A stretch of 53,142 bases of DNA, from the NCBI RefSeq assembly GCF_021596505.1, contig NZ_PJIZ01000074.1, forward strand, positions 1 to 53,142, in the 5' to 3' direction. The position numbers and the translations under genes were made by a program. The stretch is from Nostoc sp. CMAA1605 (GTDB taxonomy: Bacteria; Cyanobacteriota; Cyanobacteriia; Cyanobacteriales; Nostocaceae). Positions 41,557 through 50,468 of this stretch are shown in pieces; the first letter of the stretch is position 1; each line of letters starts with the position of its first letter. The notes beneath the pieces are model-generated. The model had not been told where the DNA came from and did not search any database. It saw only the letters and a list, made by a program, of their open reading frames with translations.

Positions 41557-43518
41557 TTAAAACCGGAAAGTAGCTCGCAATGTGCCAACAAATAATGTCT
41601 CATTGGCAGCATTATGATCGGGATGGAAAACTACAAAGAAACCAGGTGTAATAGATAAATGCTCATTTACTTGTGCGCGATAAAACATTTCTACATGAAT
41701 TGATGTATCACGCCGTCCCCCTGGTGTCCCACCATCGGAGAAGTTAGGAAAGTTAAACCCATCGGGTAAAGTGCTGGATGTAATTTTGGGTGGCTGTCCG
41801 ACTAGAATTCCCCCCAAATTCCCAGGACGTAGGAGATTAGGAAAGGCGGCAAACGCCATCCAGTTGCTAATTTCCACACTTCCTGACAGATTTTCTGGGT
41901 TAGAGATAGAGTAACCACCCCAAGCACCCAATTGAAAATCTGGATTGACACGCCAAGCTACAGTTGCACCCATAGCATGGGTATTAAAAGGGGTGCTATC
42001 AGCAAAGGGTGACATTAATTGAGCATCACCGATACCTGTTCCCAATAAATCATCGGGAGAGTGAGAATAAAGATAATGTAAGCCGATATCAAGATTGTCG
42101 GTAGGTGCTAAAGTTAGCTGCGCGCCTGTGGTGAATCTACCGCCGAACAGTCCACCTGCGTTGCTATCCCCAGGAAAACCAGGGATTTCACTGCTGTATA
42201 CTCCTTGTAGACTGATGCGATCGCTAATTTGCCAATCAAATCCTATACCACCCACACCATTACCAATCGCTAAAATCGGGTTACGCTGACCGAAAAGAGA
42301 AATTGCACCATCACCAGAACCTTCTAAGGGATTGATCCCGCGAAAGGTGTTAATCGGGTTAACACCTGCTGTTCCCACCACCACCCCTAAGTTATCCCCT
42401 AGTAAAAATCGATAGGATAAATCGTTAATTGATAAATTATTATCTGTGCTGGATTCAAAACCCAAACGTCCCATATTCGTAAATACAGATGGCGCACTAG
42501 AACCCAAATTTCCCGCCGCTAGTCCCGTTAGTAATAAATCTCTACCAGTAAACGAAGTTGCTAACGTTAACTGCACACTGTTACTGAAAGTTAGATGGGC
42601 TTTACCTTGACGTTCTGGTACGCCATCCCTGGGAAATAAATCTATGTCGTTAGTATTTGTTCCTTGGATGCTGAAAATGGCTTGGCCAAATAACTTAGTA
42701 GTTGTGGAAAATTGCTGTGCTGCGATATTGTTAGTTTTGCGATCGCCTAAATCTACACGTTGTTGTAATTGCGCTAACTCTTCCTTGACCTCATATTGCA
42801 AACGTTGCAATATGATTAAGTCTTCTTGCTCAATAGTGTTATCTCGATTGCTAGTCAGTAACTCTTCAATTTGCTGGAGACAAGTTTCTAAACCAACGGC
42901 AAATTCATAACGACTAATAGGGCGATCGCCATCATACGTTTTCCCAGGATAATCAGTACAACCGTAACGCTCCCCGATAGATTGCAAAGCATCAAAAGCC
43001 CAATCTGTTGGCTGCACATCATCCAATTGTGATACAGGAAGAACTTGAGTCATCGCCTCATCTGATTCAGGCGCAGCTACCTCTGGGGATTGAGCGATAG
43101 CAGGATAAGGAGAGAATTCTACTTTGATATCTGATGTTTCTGGATCTAGGGTGTGGGGGTGTAGGGAAGAAAAAAATGTTTCTTCTACATTTTGCTGATG
43201 TGTGTTTGCGTTAGTTTGAGATTCTAAAGTTCTTTTTTCCTGCTCTCCGTTTACTTGCTTAATCAGTTTATTTTGATACTTTGGTTTATCGCCTAAAGAT
43301 TGAGTAATAATACTATGTTCCACCTGTAAAAATTCAGGTGGTGTGATGTCAGTTGCGGAAAATCCCTGAGATGATTCCTGGGTTGATTTCTGCTCTACTT
43401 GATTTGACTGAACTGGAGACTGTGCAGGTACTTGATCAGTCAAAGATGGTGGCTTGCCAGTCAACACACCAGCCATCAGTAGACTTATGTCACTCATTGT
43501 ATATCGTTTGACTAACAC
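41557..43518 (-). CDS. SLH-domain OprB-type outer membrane porin (iron uptake porin)
   Basis: This 653-residue protein is an outer membrane porin of the cyanobacterial Slr1841/iron-uptake porin family. Residues 1-160 are a polar Gln/Ser/Thr-rich linker. Residues 165-225 form an SLH domain (VQPTDWAFDALQSIGERYG, then RYEFAVGLETCL) that holds peptidoglycan. A coiled coil (EDLIILQRLQYEVKEELAQL) follows. The remainder is an OprB-like beta barrel ending in RATFRF with terminal Phe, as needed for insertion by BamA. No cleavable signal peptide is obvious from this start, so the true start may be inside or the export signal is atypical. A G-rich STRR codes SLHPHTL in the linker. Confidence 0.88.
   Translation of the reverse strand: MLVKRYTMSDISLLMAGVLTGKPPSLTDQVPAQSPVQSNQVEQKSTQESSQGFSATDITPPEFLQVEHSIITQSLGDKPKYQNKLIKQVNGEQEKRTLESQTNANTHQQNVEETFFSSLHPHTLDPETSDIKVEFSPYPAIAQSPEVAAPESDEAMTQVLPVSQLDDVQPTDWAFDALQSIGERYGCTDYPGKTYDGDRPISRYEFAVGLETCLQQIEELLTSNRDNTIEQEDLIILQRLQYEVKEELAQLQQRVDLGDRKTNNIAAQQFSTTTKLFGQAIFSIQGTNTNDIDLFPRDGVPERQGKAHLTFSNSVQLTLATSFTGRDLLLTGLAAGNLGSSAPSVFTNMGRLGFESSTDNNLSINDLSYRFLLGDNLGVVVGTAGVNPINTFRGINPLEGSGDGAISLFGQRNPILAIGNGVGGIGFDWQISDRISLQGVYSSEIPGFPGDSNAGGLFGGRFTTGAQLTLAPTDNLDIGLHYLYSHSPDDLLGTGIGDAQLMSPFADSTPFNTHAMGATVAWRVNPDFQLGAWGGYSISNPENLSGSVEISNWMAFAAFPNLLRPGNLGGILVGQPPKITSSTLPDGFNFPNFSDGGTPGGRRDTSIHVEMFYRAQVNEHLSITPGFFVVFHPDHNAANETLFVGTLRATFRF
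43148..43176. repeat. STRR-like tract inside the porin linker
   Basis: The plus strand shows AGGGTGTGGGGGTGTAGGGA, the same GGTGT unit found intergenically near 24110 and 34950. On the coding strand it gives SLHPHTL within a disordered linker and keeps the frame. Confidence 0.6.
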
Positions 43519-43673
43519 CGTTATTTCTTTTAACGAAACAATTTGGTGTTATTCAGGACAAATTTTAAAATAATAGTGATAAAAGTTACGACTTTTTGAG
43601 GAACGTATAAAGTTAACGGTGCAAGCGCAAAGCCTGGATTTTCAATTACTATTTGACTAAAAGGGATGGGCAA

Positions 43674-43868
43674 ATGGTTCAGGTTGTTCAAGGAAAAGAT
43701 ATTACCCTAGCCCAATTGATTGATGAATTTGGGCTAGAACTTGCACAGGAAAAAGAATTTTTCCTAGAGTGGCAGCAGGATTTACCAGATTTAAGTGATC
43801 CTGAGAAAGAATTACTCGATGAAGTGAAAGCAGAATATCCCTCTTATGTCACTTTCCGAGTAATCTAA
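43674..43868 (+). pseudogene. N-terminal fragment resembling a cyanobacterial restriction-endonuclease-like protein
   Basis: This 64-residue frame (MVQVVQGKDITLAQLIDEFG, then FFLEWQQDLPDLSDPEKELL) resembles the N-terminus of a cyanobacterial family annotated as restriction endonuclease subunit R or PD-(D/E)XK-like. The usual protein goes on for about 150 residues with a nuclease core, which is missing here. After VKAEYPSYVTFRVI the frame stops, 45 bp before an IS701-type transposase. I read it as the front part of a gene cut by insertion or deletion. A natural short protein is the alternative. Confidence 0.55.
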
Positions 43869-43912
43869 ATAAAAGGATTAAAAGAAAAAACTCTCTTCAG
43901 GTAAGCAGGGCA

Positions 43913-45253
43913 ATGGATGTAGAATTACAAATCCTGAAACATTTGGCAAGAGATGCACAGCCCACAGTTACGCTCGTAGATGAATATTGTGCAGAGTACA
44001 AAGGCCTGTTCAAAGAAGTAAGAAATTATGAATGTTTTAAATATTTACACTTAGGGATAATTTCTCCTATTAAAAGAAAATCATTACCAGAGATAGCGAA
44101 AGTAGTAAGTATAAACTCAACCCAATCATTACATCATTTTATAGCCAATTCAGACTGGTCAGTAAATGAGTTGAAGAGGCGAAGATTAGAGAAAATAAAA
44201 AGAGAATTAAATGGTAAAGCAATTACGGTAGTAATAGATGAAACAGGAGACAGAAAAAAAGGTAAAAAGACAGATTATGTAGCTAGACAATATTTAGGAA
44301 GCGTGGGGAAAGTAGATAATGGGATAGTTTCAGTGAACGCCTATGGAGTTTACGCTAACATAACTTTTCCCTTAATATTTAAAGTATTTAAACCAAAAGG
44401 AACACTAAAGGAGTCAGATAAATATAAAACTAAAATAGAGTTAGCATCAGAAATAATTACAGAATTAATGGAATCAGGCTTCAATATTGAATTAGTATTG
44501 GCTGATAGTTTGTATGGTGAAAGTAGCCAATTTATTAGAAAAATAGCTGAATATAACTTAGGCTATGTAGTATCAATTAGAAGTAATCATGGAGTCTGGT
44601 TGCCTTCATGGCAAAGCGTTAGAGCGAATAAGTGGTGTAAATTTAAAAGAACATTTAGCAATCAAAAATCAGAGACTGGATACATTAGAGAAATAATCTA
44701 TGGTAAAAAAAGAGCTATAACTTACTGGGAAATAACTACTGACCCAGAAACCATGCCAGAAAATTCTACCTCCTTCGTGATGACTAACCTTCAAGGGAAT
44801 TTGAAGAAGACTTTAGGCGATTTATATGGATTAAGAACCTGGGTTGAATATGGGTTTCGACAGTGTAAGCAGGAACTAGGCTGGACAGATTACCGTTTCA
44901 CTAATTTTCAACATATTGAGAGATGGTGGGAGATTATTTTTAGTGTTTATACGATGATTAGTTTAAATTCTCCAGCCTTCTTAGGTTTACATAAACCTTG
45001 TCAATTTGAAACTGAGACACCAGAAAATAAGGATGTTGATTTTTCTAATCATCCACAATGGAACCACGAATCTGGATGGAAGAATACTTTAAATAATCTA
45101 CGTCTCATTATCCAACCACTTTTACTATTTTGGATTAGCCGTAGGTGGGTTTACCAGTCAGAGTTATATTCAGTTGATGGATGCACCAGCTCAACAAGCA
45201 GCACAAACTTTGGAGTTGACTGGACGAATTCGAGTCATTGCTCAAGATTGTAG
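43913..45253 (+). CDS. IS701-type transposase, C-terminus fused to foreign sequence
   Basis: This 446-residue DDE transposase has its catalytic blocks at VVIDETGDRKKGKKTDY (first Asp), LVLADSLYGESSQF (second Asp) and YGLRTWVEYGFRQCKQELGW (the Y-x-x-R-x-x-x-E-x-x-x-x-x-x-K glutamate block). It matches IS701-like transposases through NNLRLIIQPLLLFW near residue 410. The last 35 residues (RRWVYQSELYSVDGC onward) are an out-of-frame reading of the IS630 fragment that begins near 45140. The right end of the element is therefore truncated at about 45135, and the copy is probably immobile. I did not find its terminal repeats. Confidence 0.85.
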   Translation: MDVELQILKHLARDAQPTVTLVDEYCAEYKGLFKEVRNYECFKYLHLGIISPIKRKSLPEIAKVVSINSTQSLHHFIANSDWSVNELKRRRLEKIKRELNGKAITVVIDETGDRKKGKKTDYVARQYLGSVGKVDNGIVSVNAYGVYANITFPLIFKVFKPKGTLKESDKYKTKIELASEIITELMESGFNIELVLADSLYGESSQFIRKIAEYNLGYVVSIRSNHGVWLPSWQSVRANKWCKFKRTFSNQKSETGYIREIIYGKKRAITYWEITTDPETMPENSTSFVMTNLQGNLKKTLGDLYGLRTWVEYGFRQCKQELGWTDYRFTNFQHIERWWEIIFSVYTMISLNSPAFLGLHKPCQFETETPENKDVDFSNHPQWNHESGWKNTLNNLRLIIQPLLLFWISRRWVYQSELYSVDGCTSSTSSTNFGVDWTNSSHCSRL

Positions 45254-45425
45254 TTCCATTCACACCAGTCGTGCCGTACAAGCCAAATTAGCCGAATGGG
45301 AAGCCCAAGGGCTATACATCTTTTACCTAGCCAAATATTGTTCCCAGATGAATCCGATTGAGAGCGAGTGGAAACGTCTCAAGGAGGACGAAATTGCCGG
45401 ACGGATGTTTGAGCGTACACCGTAG
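45144..45425 (+). pseudogene. IS630-family transposase remnant
   Basis: In this frame the sequence reads GGFTSQSYIQLMDAPAQQAA, then RIRVIAQDCSSIHTS with the second catalytic Asp, and QMNPIESEWKRLK with the catalytic Glu of IS630. Both ends are lost. The start is joined to the IS701-type gene and the end breaks off after GRMFE. It is a dead piece of a transposase about 90 residues long. Confidence 0.8.
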
Positions 45426-45448
45426 CCCATGAACAAGGGGAGGGTTAG
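45415..45448 (+). repeat. 34-bp direct repeat, left copy
   Basis: The unit starts GTACACCGTAGCCCATG and ends AGGGGAGGGTTAG. An identical copy is at 46861-46894. The left copy joins the IS630 remnant to the IS4-type element, and the right copy lies directly before the next element. Confidence 0.9.
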
Positions 45449-45450
45449 GG

Positions 45451-46810
45451 TCTTTCAAGGGTAGGGGTTTAAGAAAGGGGCAGAAAAGCAGGTAAAATAT
45501 ACAACTGTTATCAAACCGCAAAAATCCGCAAGTCAGATAAAGCGAAGAATTGAGGGTGTCAGGGAGAATGCTGTTAGGAAAAAATGAGGAATTAAGGCAA
45601 TGGACTAGAACAGTGATAGAAAAGATGCCCCATCTGTCCAAGTCGCAAGCATTGATACTAGCAATGTGGAGTTTTGGGATAGTGATGACCCAATCATGTG
45701 GACTGACAACAGTGTCAGTGTTCTTAGCAGAGTTATTGGGAAAAAAGGAAAATACAGTACGTCAGCAACTCAGAGAATGGTTAAGAGATGGGGAAGATAA
45801 AACAAAAGCAACAACAGGACGGGCAACACTAGATGTGACATTGTGTTTTAGACCTTTGTTGTTATGGATTCTGAGTCTGTGGCCACAAGAGGAAAAACGG
45901 TTGGCATTAGCAGCTGATGCCACAACATTGAGTGATAGATTTACAGTCTTAGCGATTAGTGTTGTTTATAGGGGTTGTGGAATTCCCATAGCCTGGAAAA
46001 TAGTGGAGGCAACTAAACCAGGAAGTTGGAAACCGCACTGGCAAAAATTATTAAGCGACATCAGTGAGACTGTACCAGCAGATTGGTTTGTCATAGTGAC
46101 AACAGACCGTGGACTGTATGCCGACTGGCTATATCAACAAATTCAATCCCTGGGTTGGCATCCATTTATGCGAATTAACCAAATTGGACAGTTCAAACCT
46201 CAAGGAACTGAATCTTGGCAACCTTTAAATACTTTGGTCTCGGAAGTTGGTCAGTCGTTCTCTGGTTTAGTTACTTGTTTCAAAACTAACTCTGTCAAAT
46301 GTACTTTGGTAGCTCGCCATGATGAGGGTTATGCTGACCCTTGGTTAATTCTCACCGATTTACCACCGGAAATTGCGGATGCTTGCTGGTATACCATGCG
46401 CTGTTGGATTGAGTGTCTGTTTAAAGATGGCAAACGCGGCGGTTTTGGTTGGCATCGCACCAAAATTACTCACCCCAAACGCGCCGAGAGGCATTGGTTG
46501 GCGATGGCTGTTGCTACTCTGTGGCAAGTTAGCGTCGGTGGAGAAGTTGATGCCAATCTACCCATTAGTAGTTTAGATGAGCTACCACCCACTCATGTTG
46601 CTCGACGCAATTTCAAACATAGTGTTTTCCATCGTTGCTTGAGTTGTTTTCGGCGTGGATTTTTAGTCATTAAAGCTGCTGTTCTTAATCGAGAACCTTT
46701 ACCCATCGGTAGCTTTTTCCCTCAACCTTGGCCTAACTTGACTCCACAACTTCATGTCTTGAAAATCACTCTCTCTACTGCCTGATTTTTAAACCCCTAC
46801 CCTTAAAAGA
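45451..46810 (+). mobile_element. Complete IS4-type insertion sequence (1360 bp)
   Basis: The ends are TCTTTCAAGGGTAGGGGTTT and, read inward from the right, TCTTTTAAGGGTAGGGGTTT, an inverted repeat of about 22 bp with one mismatch. Both ends are flanked by GGGTTAGGG (45442-45450 and 46811-46819), a 9-bp target duplication. The single intact gene inside is the transposase at 45568-46785. The element therefore looks complete and recently inserted. Confidence 0.88.
45568..46785 (+). CDS. IS4-type DDE transposase, intact
   Basis: This 405-residue transposase of the IS4 class carries catalytic Asp in AADATTLSDRF, catalytic Asp in VTTDRGLYADW, and the YREK signature in YTMRCWIECLFKDGKRGGFG (Tyr, Arg, Glu, Lys in order). 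I use ATG 45568. A TTG at 45550 is an alternative start. The frame fills the element between its terminal repeats, which supports activity. It moves its own DNA by cut-and-paste. Confidence 0.9.
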   Translation: MLLGKNEELRQWTRTVIEKMPHLSKSQALILAMWSFGIVMTQSCGLTTVSVFLAELLGKKENTVRQQLREWLRDGEDKTKATTGRATLDVTLCFRPLLLWILSLWPQEEKRLALAADATTLSDRFTVLAISVVYRGCGIPIAWKIVEATKPGSWKPHWQKLLSDISETVPADWFVIVTTDRGLYADWLYQQIQSLGWHPFMRINQIGQFKPQGTESWQPLNTLVSEVGQSFSGLVTCFKTNSVKCTLVARHDEGYADPWLILTDLPPEIADACWYTMRCWIECLFKDGKRGGFGWHRTKITHPKRAERHWLAMAVATLWQVSVGGEVDANLPISSLDELPPTHVARRNFKHSVFHRCLSCFRRGFLVIKAAVLNREPLPIGSFFPQPWPNLTPQLHVLKITLSTA

Positions 46811-46860
46811 GGGTTAGGGTGGGGTAAACAGAGGACTGATAGTGATTTGATCACTTGTGT

Positions 46861-46894
46861 GTACACCGTAGCCCATGAACAAGGGGAGGGTTAG
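46861..46894 (+). repeat. 34-bp direct repeat, right copy
   Basis: This copy is identical to 45415-45448. The last four bases, TTAG, are the apparent target duplication of the element that starts at 46895. The 34-bp pair encloses the IS4-type element plus 40-50 bp of extra sequence on its right, so it is not that element's own target duplication. Confidence 0.9.
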
Positions 46895-47144
46895 CTCATT
46901 TCTTGCACCAACCGTATTCACCCGTACAGGTCAGATAAGAGAGTGTTCAAATGTAACAACAGAAGGATAGAAGTTACTTAGTAACTTTAGTTTCAAAAAT
47001 CACTTAAACACGGCGATTAATACAGAAAATGCGAGATAACTGAATGCAGAGGCTGTTGAACAAAAGGCATAGATATAATTGCATTTGTCTTTCAAAACAT
47101 GAGAGAAAAGGCGTGAAAGATTGAATTGTTATAAAGCAAGAAAA

Positions 47145-48315
47145 ATGCTTGCCCACGCCCAAGAATTAGTTTACAGCCTGAAAGCGTTGATGCCGACACA
47201 GTACCAAAAAGATAACCTAGATGCGATGTTAGCGTTATTTTTAGAGGCACAAGGACACCCATTACCCGAACACAGTCAAACAAAATCCCCAAGTGCAATT
47301 AGCCGATTTTTGAATGTCAATCCTTGGTCAACCAGGGAGATGATTCGGATGGTTCGCTCTTGGGCATTACAAACGGTTTTTAAGGTATTAGAGTCATCTG
47401 GCAAAGGACGAAAACCATTTTTACAAGTAATCATTGACCTGACAACTTTGGAGAAACGGGGTAAATTCCAAGAGTTTAGTGATTTAATCAGAGTTTACAA
47501 TGGTAAGCGTGGTCTGCATCTAGTCGTAGTTTATTTAGTAATTGGAAGATGTCGTATTCCTTGGAATTTTCGCGTTTGGAGAGGTAAGGGAACGCCCTCC
47601 CCTCCACAACTCGGATTAAAACTAGTGAAACGTTTACCGCAATCTTTAACTCAACACTTCCAGACAATTATTTTAGCTGATACAGCTTTTGGTAGTGTCG
47701 AATTTCTGGAGGGTATACGTCAGCTTAAATATCATGCTGTTACAGGTGTAGCTATTAGTCGCAAATTAGCTGATGGTAGACTTTTAAGACGTTTACATCA
47801 ACAGGGTCAACAAGTTTATTTATTCGGTTTAAATTTCCCTGTTACAGTTTCTTGGTATTACTTAAAACGCGATAATGGCAAACTAGAAAAACGCTTTGTT
47901 TTGTCTACTCGTCCAATTAAAGCTTCTACTCTTAAGTGGTGAGGCAGCGCGGTCTTGGGGGTTTCCCCCATGAGCGACTGCCGAACCCGAAGGGTGGGGC
48001 AAGCGTCGATGGCAGATTGAGGGATGGTTCAAAACCGCGAAGCATCGTTTTGGTTTGCATCGCTTTGGGCAAGGAACTCTTTTGGGTGTGTATCGCTGGC
48101 TTATCCTTTCGCTGACTGCTTATCTCATTGCCCATTGGACTTATCTCCATATCACGTCTGCATCGCCACCTGATTGGGGTCAGGCTGCACAAACTGCCCT
48201 TGAGTCTATTTTTCCTCATATAGTTGTGTATCTACTTTTACTTAATATTGAACGGCTAGCTCCACTTGCACGTAGTCATGGTTTTGACATCCATTTTTCC
48301 AGGTGCAAGAAGTGA
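47145..48315 (+). pseudogene. IS4-like transposase, interrupted by a 55-bp repeat
   Basis: The first part (47145-47942) includes VIIDLTTLEKRG and ILADTAFGSVEF with two catalytic Asp. After KASTLKW a TGA appears at the start of an inserted 55-bp small repeat. Removing those 55 bases gives KWWGKRRWQIEGWFKTAKHR, which restores the catalytic Glu block and an open frame to the stop at 48315. The interrupted product lacks that Glu and should be inactive. I start at ATG 47145, though TTG 47121 is possible. Confidence 0.88.
47940..47994. repeat. 55-bp small dispersed repeat inserted in a transposase gene
   Basis: The unit contains GGCAGCGCGGTC, the hairpin TTGGGGGTTTCCCCCA and GCGACTGCC, whose ends GGCAGCGC/GCGACTGCC are roughly complementary. 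The two flanks join exactly into transposase coding sequence when it is removed, so its boundaries can be placed within a few bases. It is GC-richer than its surroundings. Confidence 0.88.
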
Positions 48316-48337
48316 GTTAGCTTAGTAGCTTAGTAGC

Positions 48338-48405
48338 TTAGTAGGGTGCGCCAGTGCGAGAAAACCTGACTATACCAAGAGATTATTCATACTGACGCAC
48401 CCTAC
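48338..48405. repeat. Miniature palindromic element with GTAGGGTGCG ends
   Basis: GTAGGGTGCGCCAGT on the left and ACTGACGCACCCTAC on the right are complementary over 15 bp with one mismatch and enclose about 35 bp without a gene. CTTAGTAG is repeated three times just before it. It resembles non-coding MITE-type repeats frequent in cyanobacteria. Confidence 0.75.
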
Positions 48406-48433
48406 AGTTTGGAGATTTTTTATCTGGAAGTCC

Positions 48434-49948
48434 CTAACGGCAGAACTTACGATCGCTATCATGATCAGGATACTGCCAAGAATAGGCAAAGTGACTCACT
48501 CCCTTGAGTTTGGGGGCTAATTGCTGCAATGCTTGCATTTGGTCTTCTAATGAGGGACGATTACTGATTGGTTCTCCCCATTTACCTGCTAACGCTGGAA
48601 TAATCTGTGTTCCTGGCTTGGCGAAACTGATTACCCGTTGCACTTGTTCCACAATACAGTTAACGTTACCGCAGTTTGCATAGGACATGGGATGCCACTG
48701 TAAGGAACTAGGAAACTGATCCCAGGGTTGCAAGCGGGAGTCATAGCCTTGTCCTACAACTTGATTACCTTCTGGAAAAAATACCGCACCGGAGGGAATA
48801 CCGAGTTGTTTGGCTGGGAGACTAGCTAAGGTGACAAAATCTATAATGCCTTGCATGGCATGGGCTACAGTCAATAACCACAATTCTGTTTGCAGTAGGG
48901 GTTGTCTTTCGTTGGCTGACAGGAGTGATTTTTCTTGGGTTGGGGGAGTGCGTCCTTGCCATAACGGTTCACTTTCTTGGGGATAGAGTTGATCAACTTC
49001 GCTAATATCTCCGGCTGTGATGTATCCTTTGCCTAAAAAACGCCGAATTAACTCTAGTCCTTTATTATTTTGGGCGCGACGAAACAAAGCTTCTTGAGTT
49101 GCTTTAGTAAATAACCATAAATCTGTGACTTTGGTGGCAATGGAATCACTACCAGCTTGACGGGGATAGCGGATGTAGTCAAACAACACTCCATCGGGAC
49201 GACGGCGGAGGATTTCTTGCACCATGCGGTAATAGTCGCGTTTGGCTTGTTCGTTGTAGGGGTCGATAAATACTTGATTGCCATCATTGACAACATATAA
49301 GCTAGTTTGACCCTTACCGTTACGGGCGATCGCACTTTCTCGATCTTTTCTGAGTGCGTAGCTATAGCCGAAGTTGGCAGTATACAGCCAAGTATAAACT
49401 TTCAATCCCCTTTGTTTGCCTTTTTTAATGGCTGTAGCGAGTAAATCGGCTTTTTCTGCGCCAGGATTGCGAATTACTGAAGGCCAAACTGTCGGGTTAT
49501 TGGCTGCGGGTAACAAGACGCGTCCATCATAAAATGCTTCTAGATAAACTTGGTTATAGCCATCATTAATCACTCGATCCATAATCTGATCTATAGCCCC
49601 TGACCTGAGATCACAAGCGTATAAACGTAACCACACAGCCTGGACTTGCGGCCAAGTGCGGTTACGACATTGCTGGACTTCTTTGGCGTGTTTTTGAATT
49701 AATTGCTGATAGCGTCTGTTAGCGTCTTTATCGCCTTTGAGGGCTAATAAGCGCAAGTTTTCTTTAGTTTTGACCGCAGTTGGTGAAATGCGACAATATT
49801 CCGTGACTTGTGCTTGGGCTGGTTGAAGAAGCCAGAAGCCAAAAGGCAAAATCGACAAAGTTATCTCTATAAATAGATTCAGGGGATGAGTCAAAAACTG
49901 TTTTCTAATTAATTTCACTCTCACACGCGGCCGGGGATGGTTAGACAT
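48434..49948 (-). CDS. Family-10-like glycosyl hydrolase (GHL10), secreted
   Basis: This 504-residue protein has an N-terminal hydrophobic export segment (EITLSILPFGFWLLQPAQAQ, cleavage after AQA). I prefer ATG 49948 (MSNHPRPRVRVKL) over a start 66 bases upstream, since the basic stretch then directly precedes the hydrophobic core. The catalytic-type barrel begins at VQAVWLRLYACDLRSG, with QVYLEAFYDGRVLLP, KVYTWLYTANFG, and RPDGVLFDYIRYPR marking its strands, as in GHL10/DUF187-type glycosidases. It likely cuts an envelope or extracellular polysaccharide. The substrate is unknown. Confidence 0.82.
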   Translation of the reverse strand: MSNHPRPRVRVKLIRKQFLTHPLNLFIEITLSILPFGFWLLQPAQAQVTEYCRISPTAVKTKENLRLLALKGDKDANRRYQQLIQKHAKEVQQCRNRTWPQVQAVWLRLYACDLRSGAIDQIMDRVINDGYNQVYLEAFYDGRVLLPAANNPTVWPSVIRNPGAEKADLLATAIKKGKQRGLKVYTWLYTANFGYSYALRKDRESAIARNGKGQTSLYVVNDGNQVFIDPYNEQAKRDYYRMVQEILRRRPDGVLFDYIRYPRQAGSDSIATKVTDLWLFTKATQEALFRRAQNNKGLELIRRFLGKGYITAGDISEVDQLYPQESEPLWQGRTPPTQEKSLLSANERQPLLQTELWLLTVAHAMQGIIDFVTLASLPAKQLGIPSGAVFFPEGNQVVGQGYDSRLQPWDQFPSSLQWHPMSYANCGNVNCIVEQVQRVISFAKPGTQIIPALAGKWGEPISNRPSLEDQMQALQQLAPKLKGVSHFAYSWQYPDHDSDRKFCR

Positions 49949-50014
49949 ACTGAATCGGAAAATAACGAACCCATCATCCACCCTCTGGCGATCGCTAGGG
50001 TGAATATGTATCAA

Positions 50015-50468
50015 ATGTTATACAGCACAGAACACAGAACGGAAACGGGGAAAAGGCTGAATTGGGATTGGGGATTGGGGACTGGGGACTGGGGATTGGG
50101 GACTGGGGATTGGGAACAGCAAAAATTGGATGATCTGAACTGTATTGTTCTATAAACTTATAAAAGTGTTTTAAACAACATCATCCTACTAGGGTGATAT
50201 TCCAGAAGGCATATAGGGGCAGCGTCATTATTTAGGTTCTTTTTTCTATACGTAGATTTCCTTACGGCTAATCTTTCTCACCCCCACACCCTTACACTCC
50301 TAAACCCCACACTCTTACACTCCTAAACCCTTACACCCCCACACCCTTACACCCCTATACCCCTATACCCCCACCCTCCTAAAATTTGCTTAAGAAAAAT
50401 CAAAGCAATTTTGTCTAACTTTGAGTACAGAATAGTTGTCAGTCACAATGTTATTACCAGCAATCATT
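50015..50468. repeat. Intergenic repeats: GGGGATT STRR and CACCCTTA tracts
   Basis: Seven GGGGATT or GGGGACT heptamers lie at 50063-50112. A C-rich tract of CACCCTTACA/CCCCTATAC units lies at 50279-50385. Between them is AT-rich DNA with no gene. The acs promoter should lie after 50385. Confidence 0.88.

Larger units (their letters stand above)
46895..48316 (+). mobile_element. IS4-like insertion sequence with broken transposase (1422 bp)
   Basis: The left end CTCATTTCTTGCACC and the right end GGTGCAAGAAGTGAG are 15-bp inverted repeats with one mismatch. TTAG flanks both sides (46891-46894 and 48317-48320), a likely 4-bp target duplication. The transposase inside is interrupted by a 55-bp repeat at 47940-47994. 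Confidence 0.85.

Noticed and set aside
45219..45253. C-terminal tail of the IS701-type transposase as genuine protein
   Set aside because: It is an out-of-frame reading of IS630 coding sequence that is clearly recognised in the other frame.
45415..46894. 34-bp repeat as target duplication of the IS4-type element
   Set aside because: The element's ends are defined by the 22-bp inverted repeats with their own 9-bp duplication. The 34-bp pair lies outside on the right by about 50 bp.
49937..50155. Plus-strand 72-residue frame near 50 kb
   Set aside because: Its second half is the GGGGATT STRR, and it overlaps the start of the glycosidase gene on the other strand.
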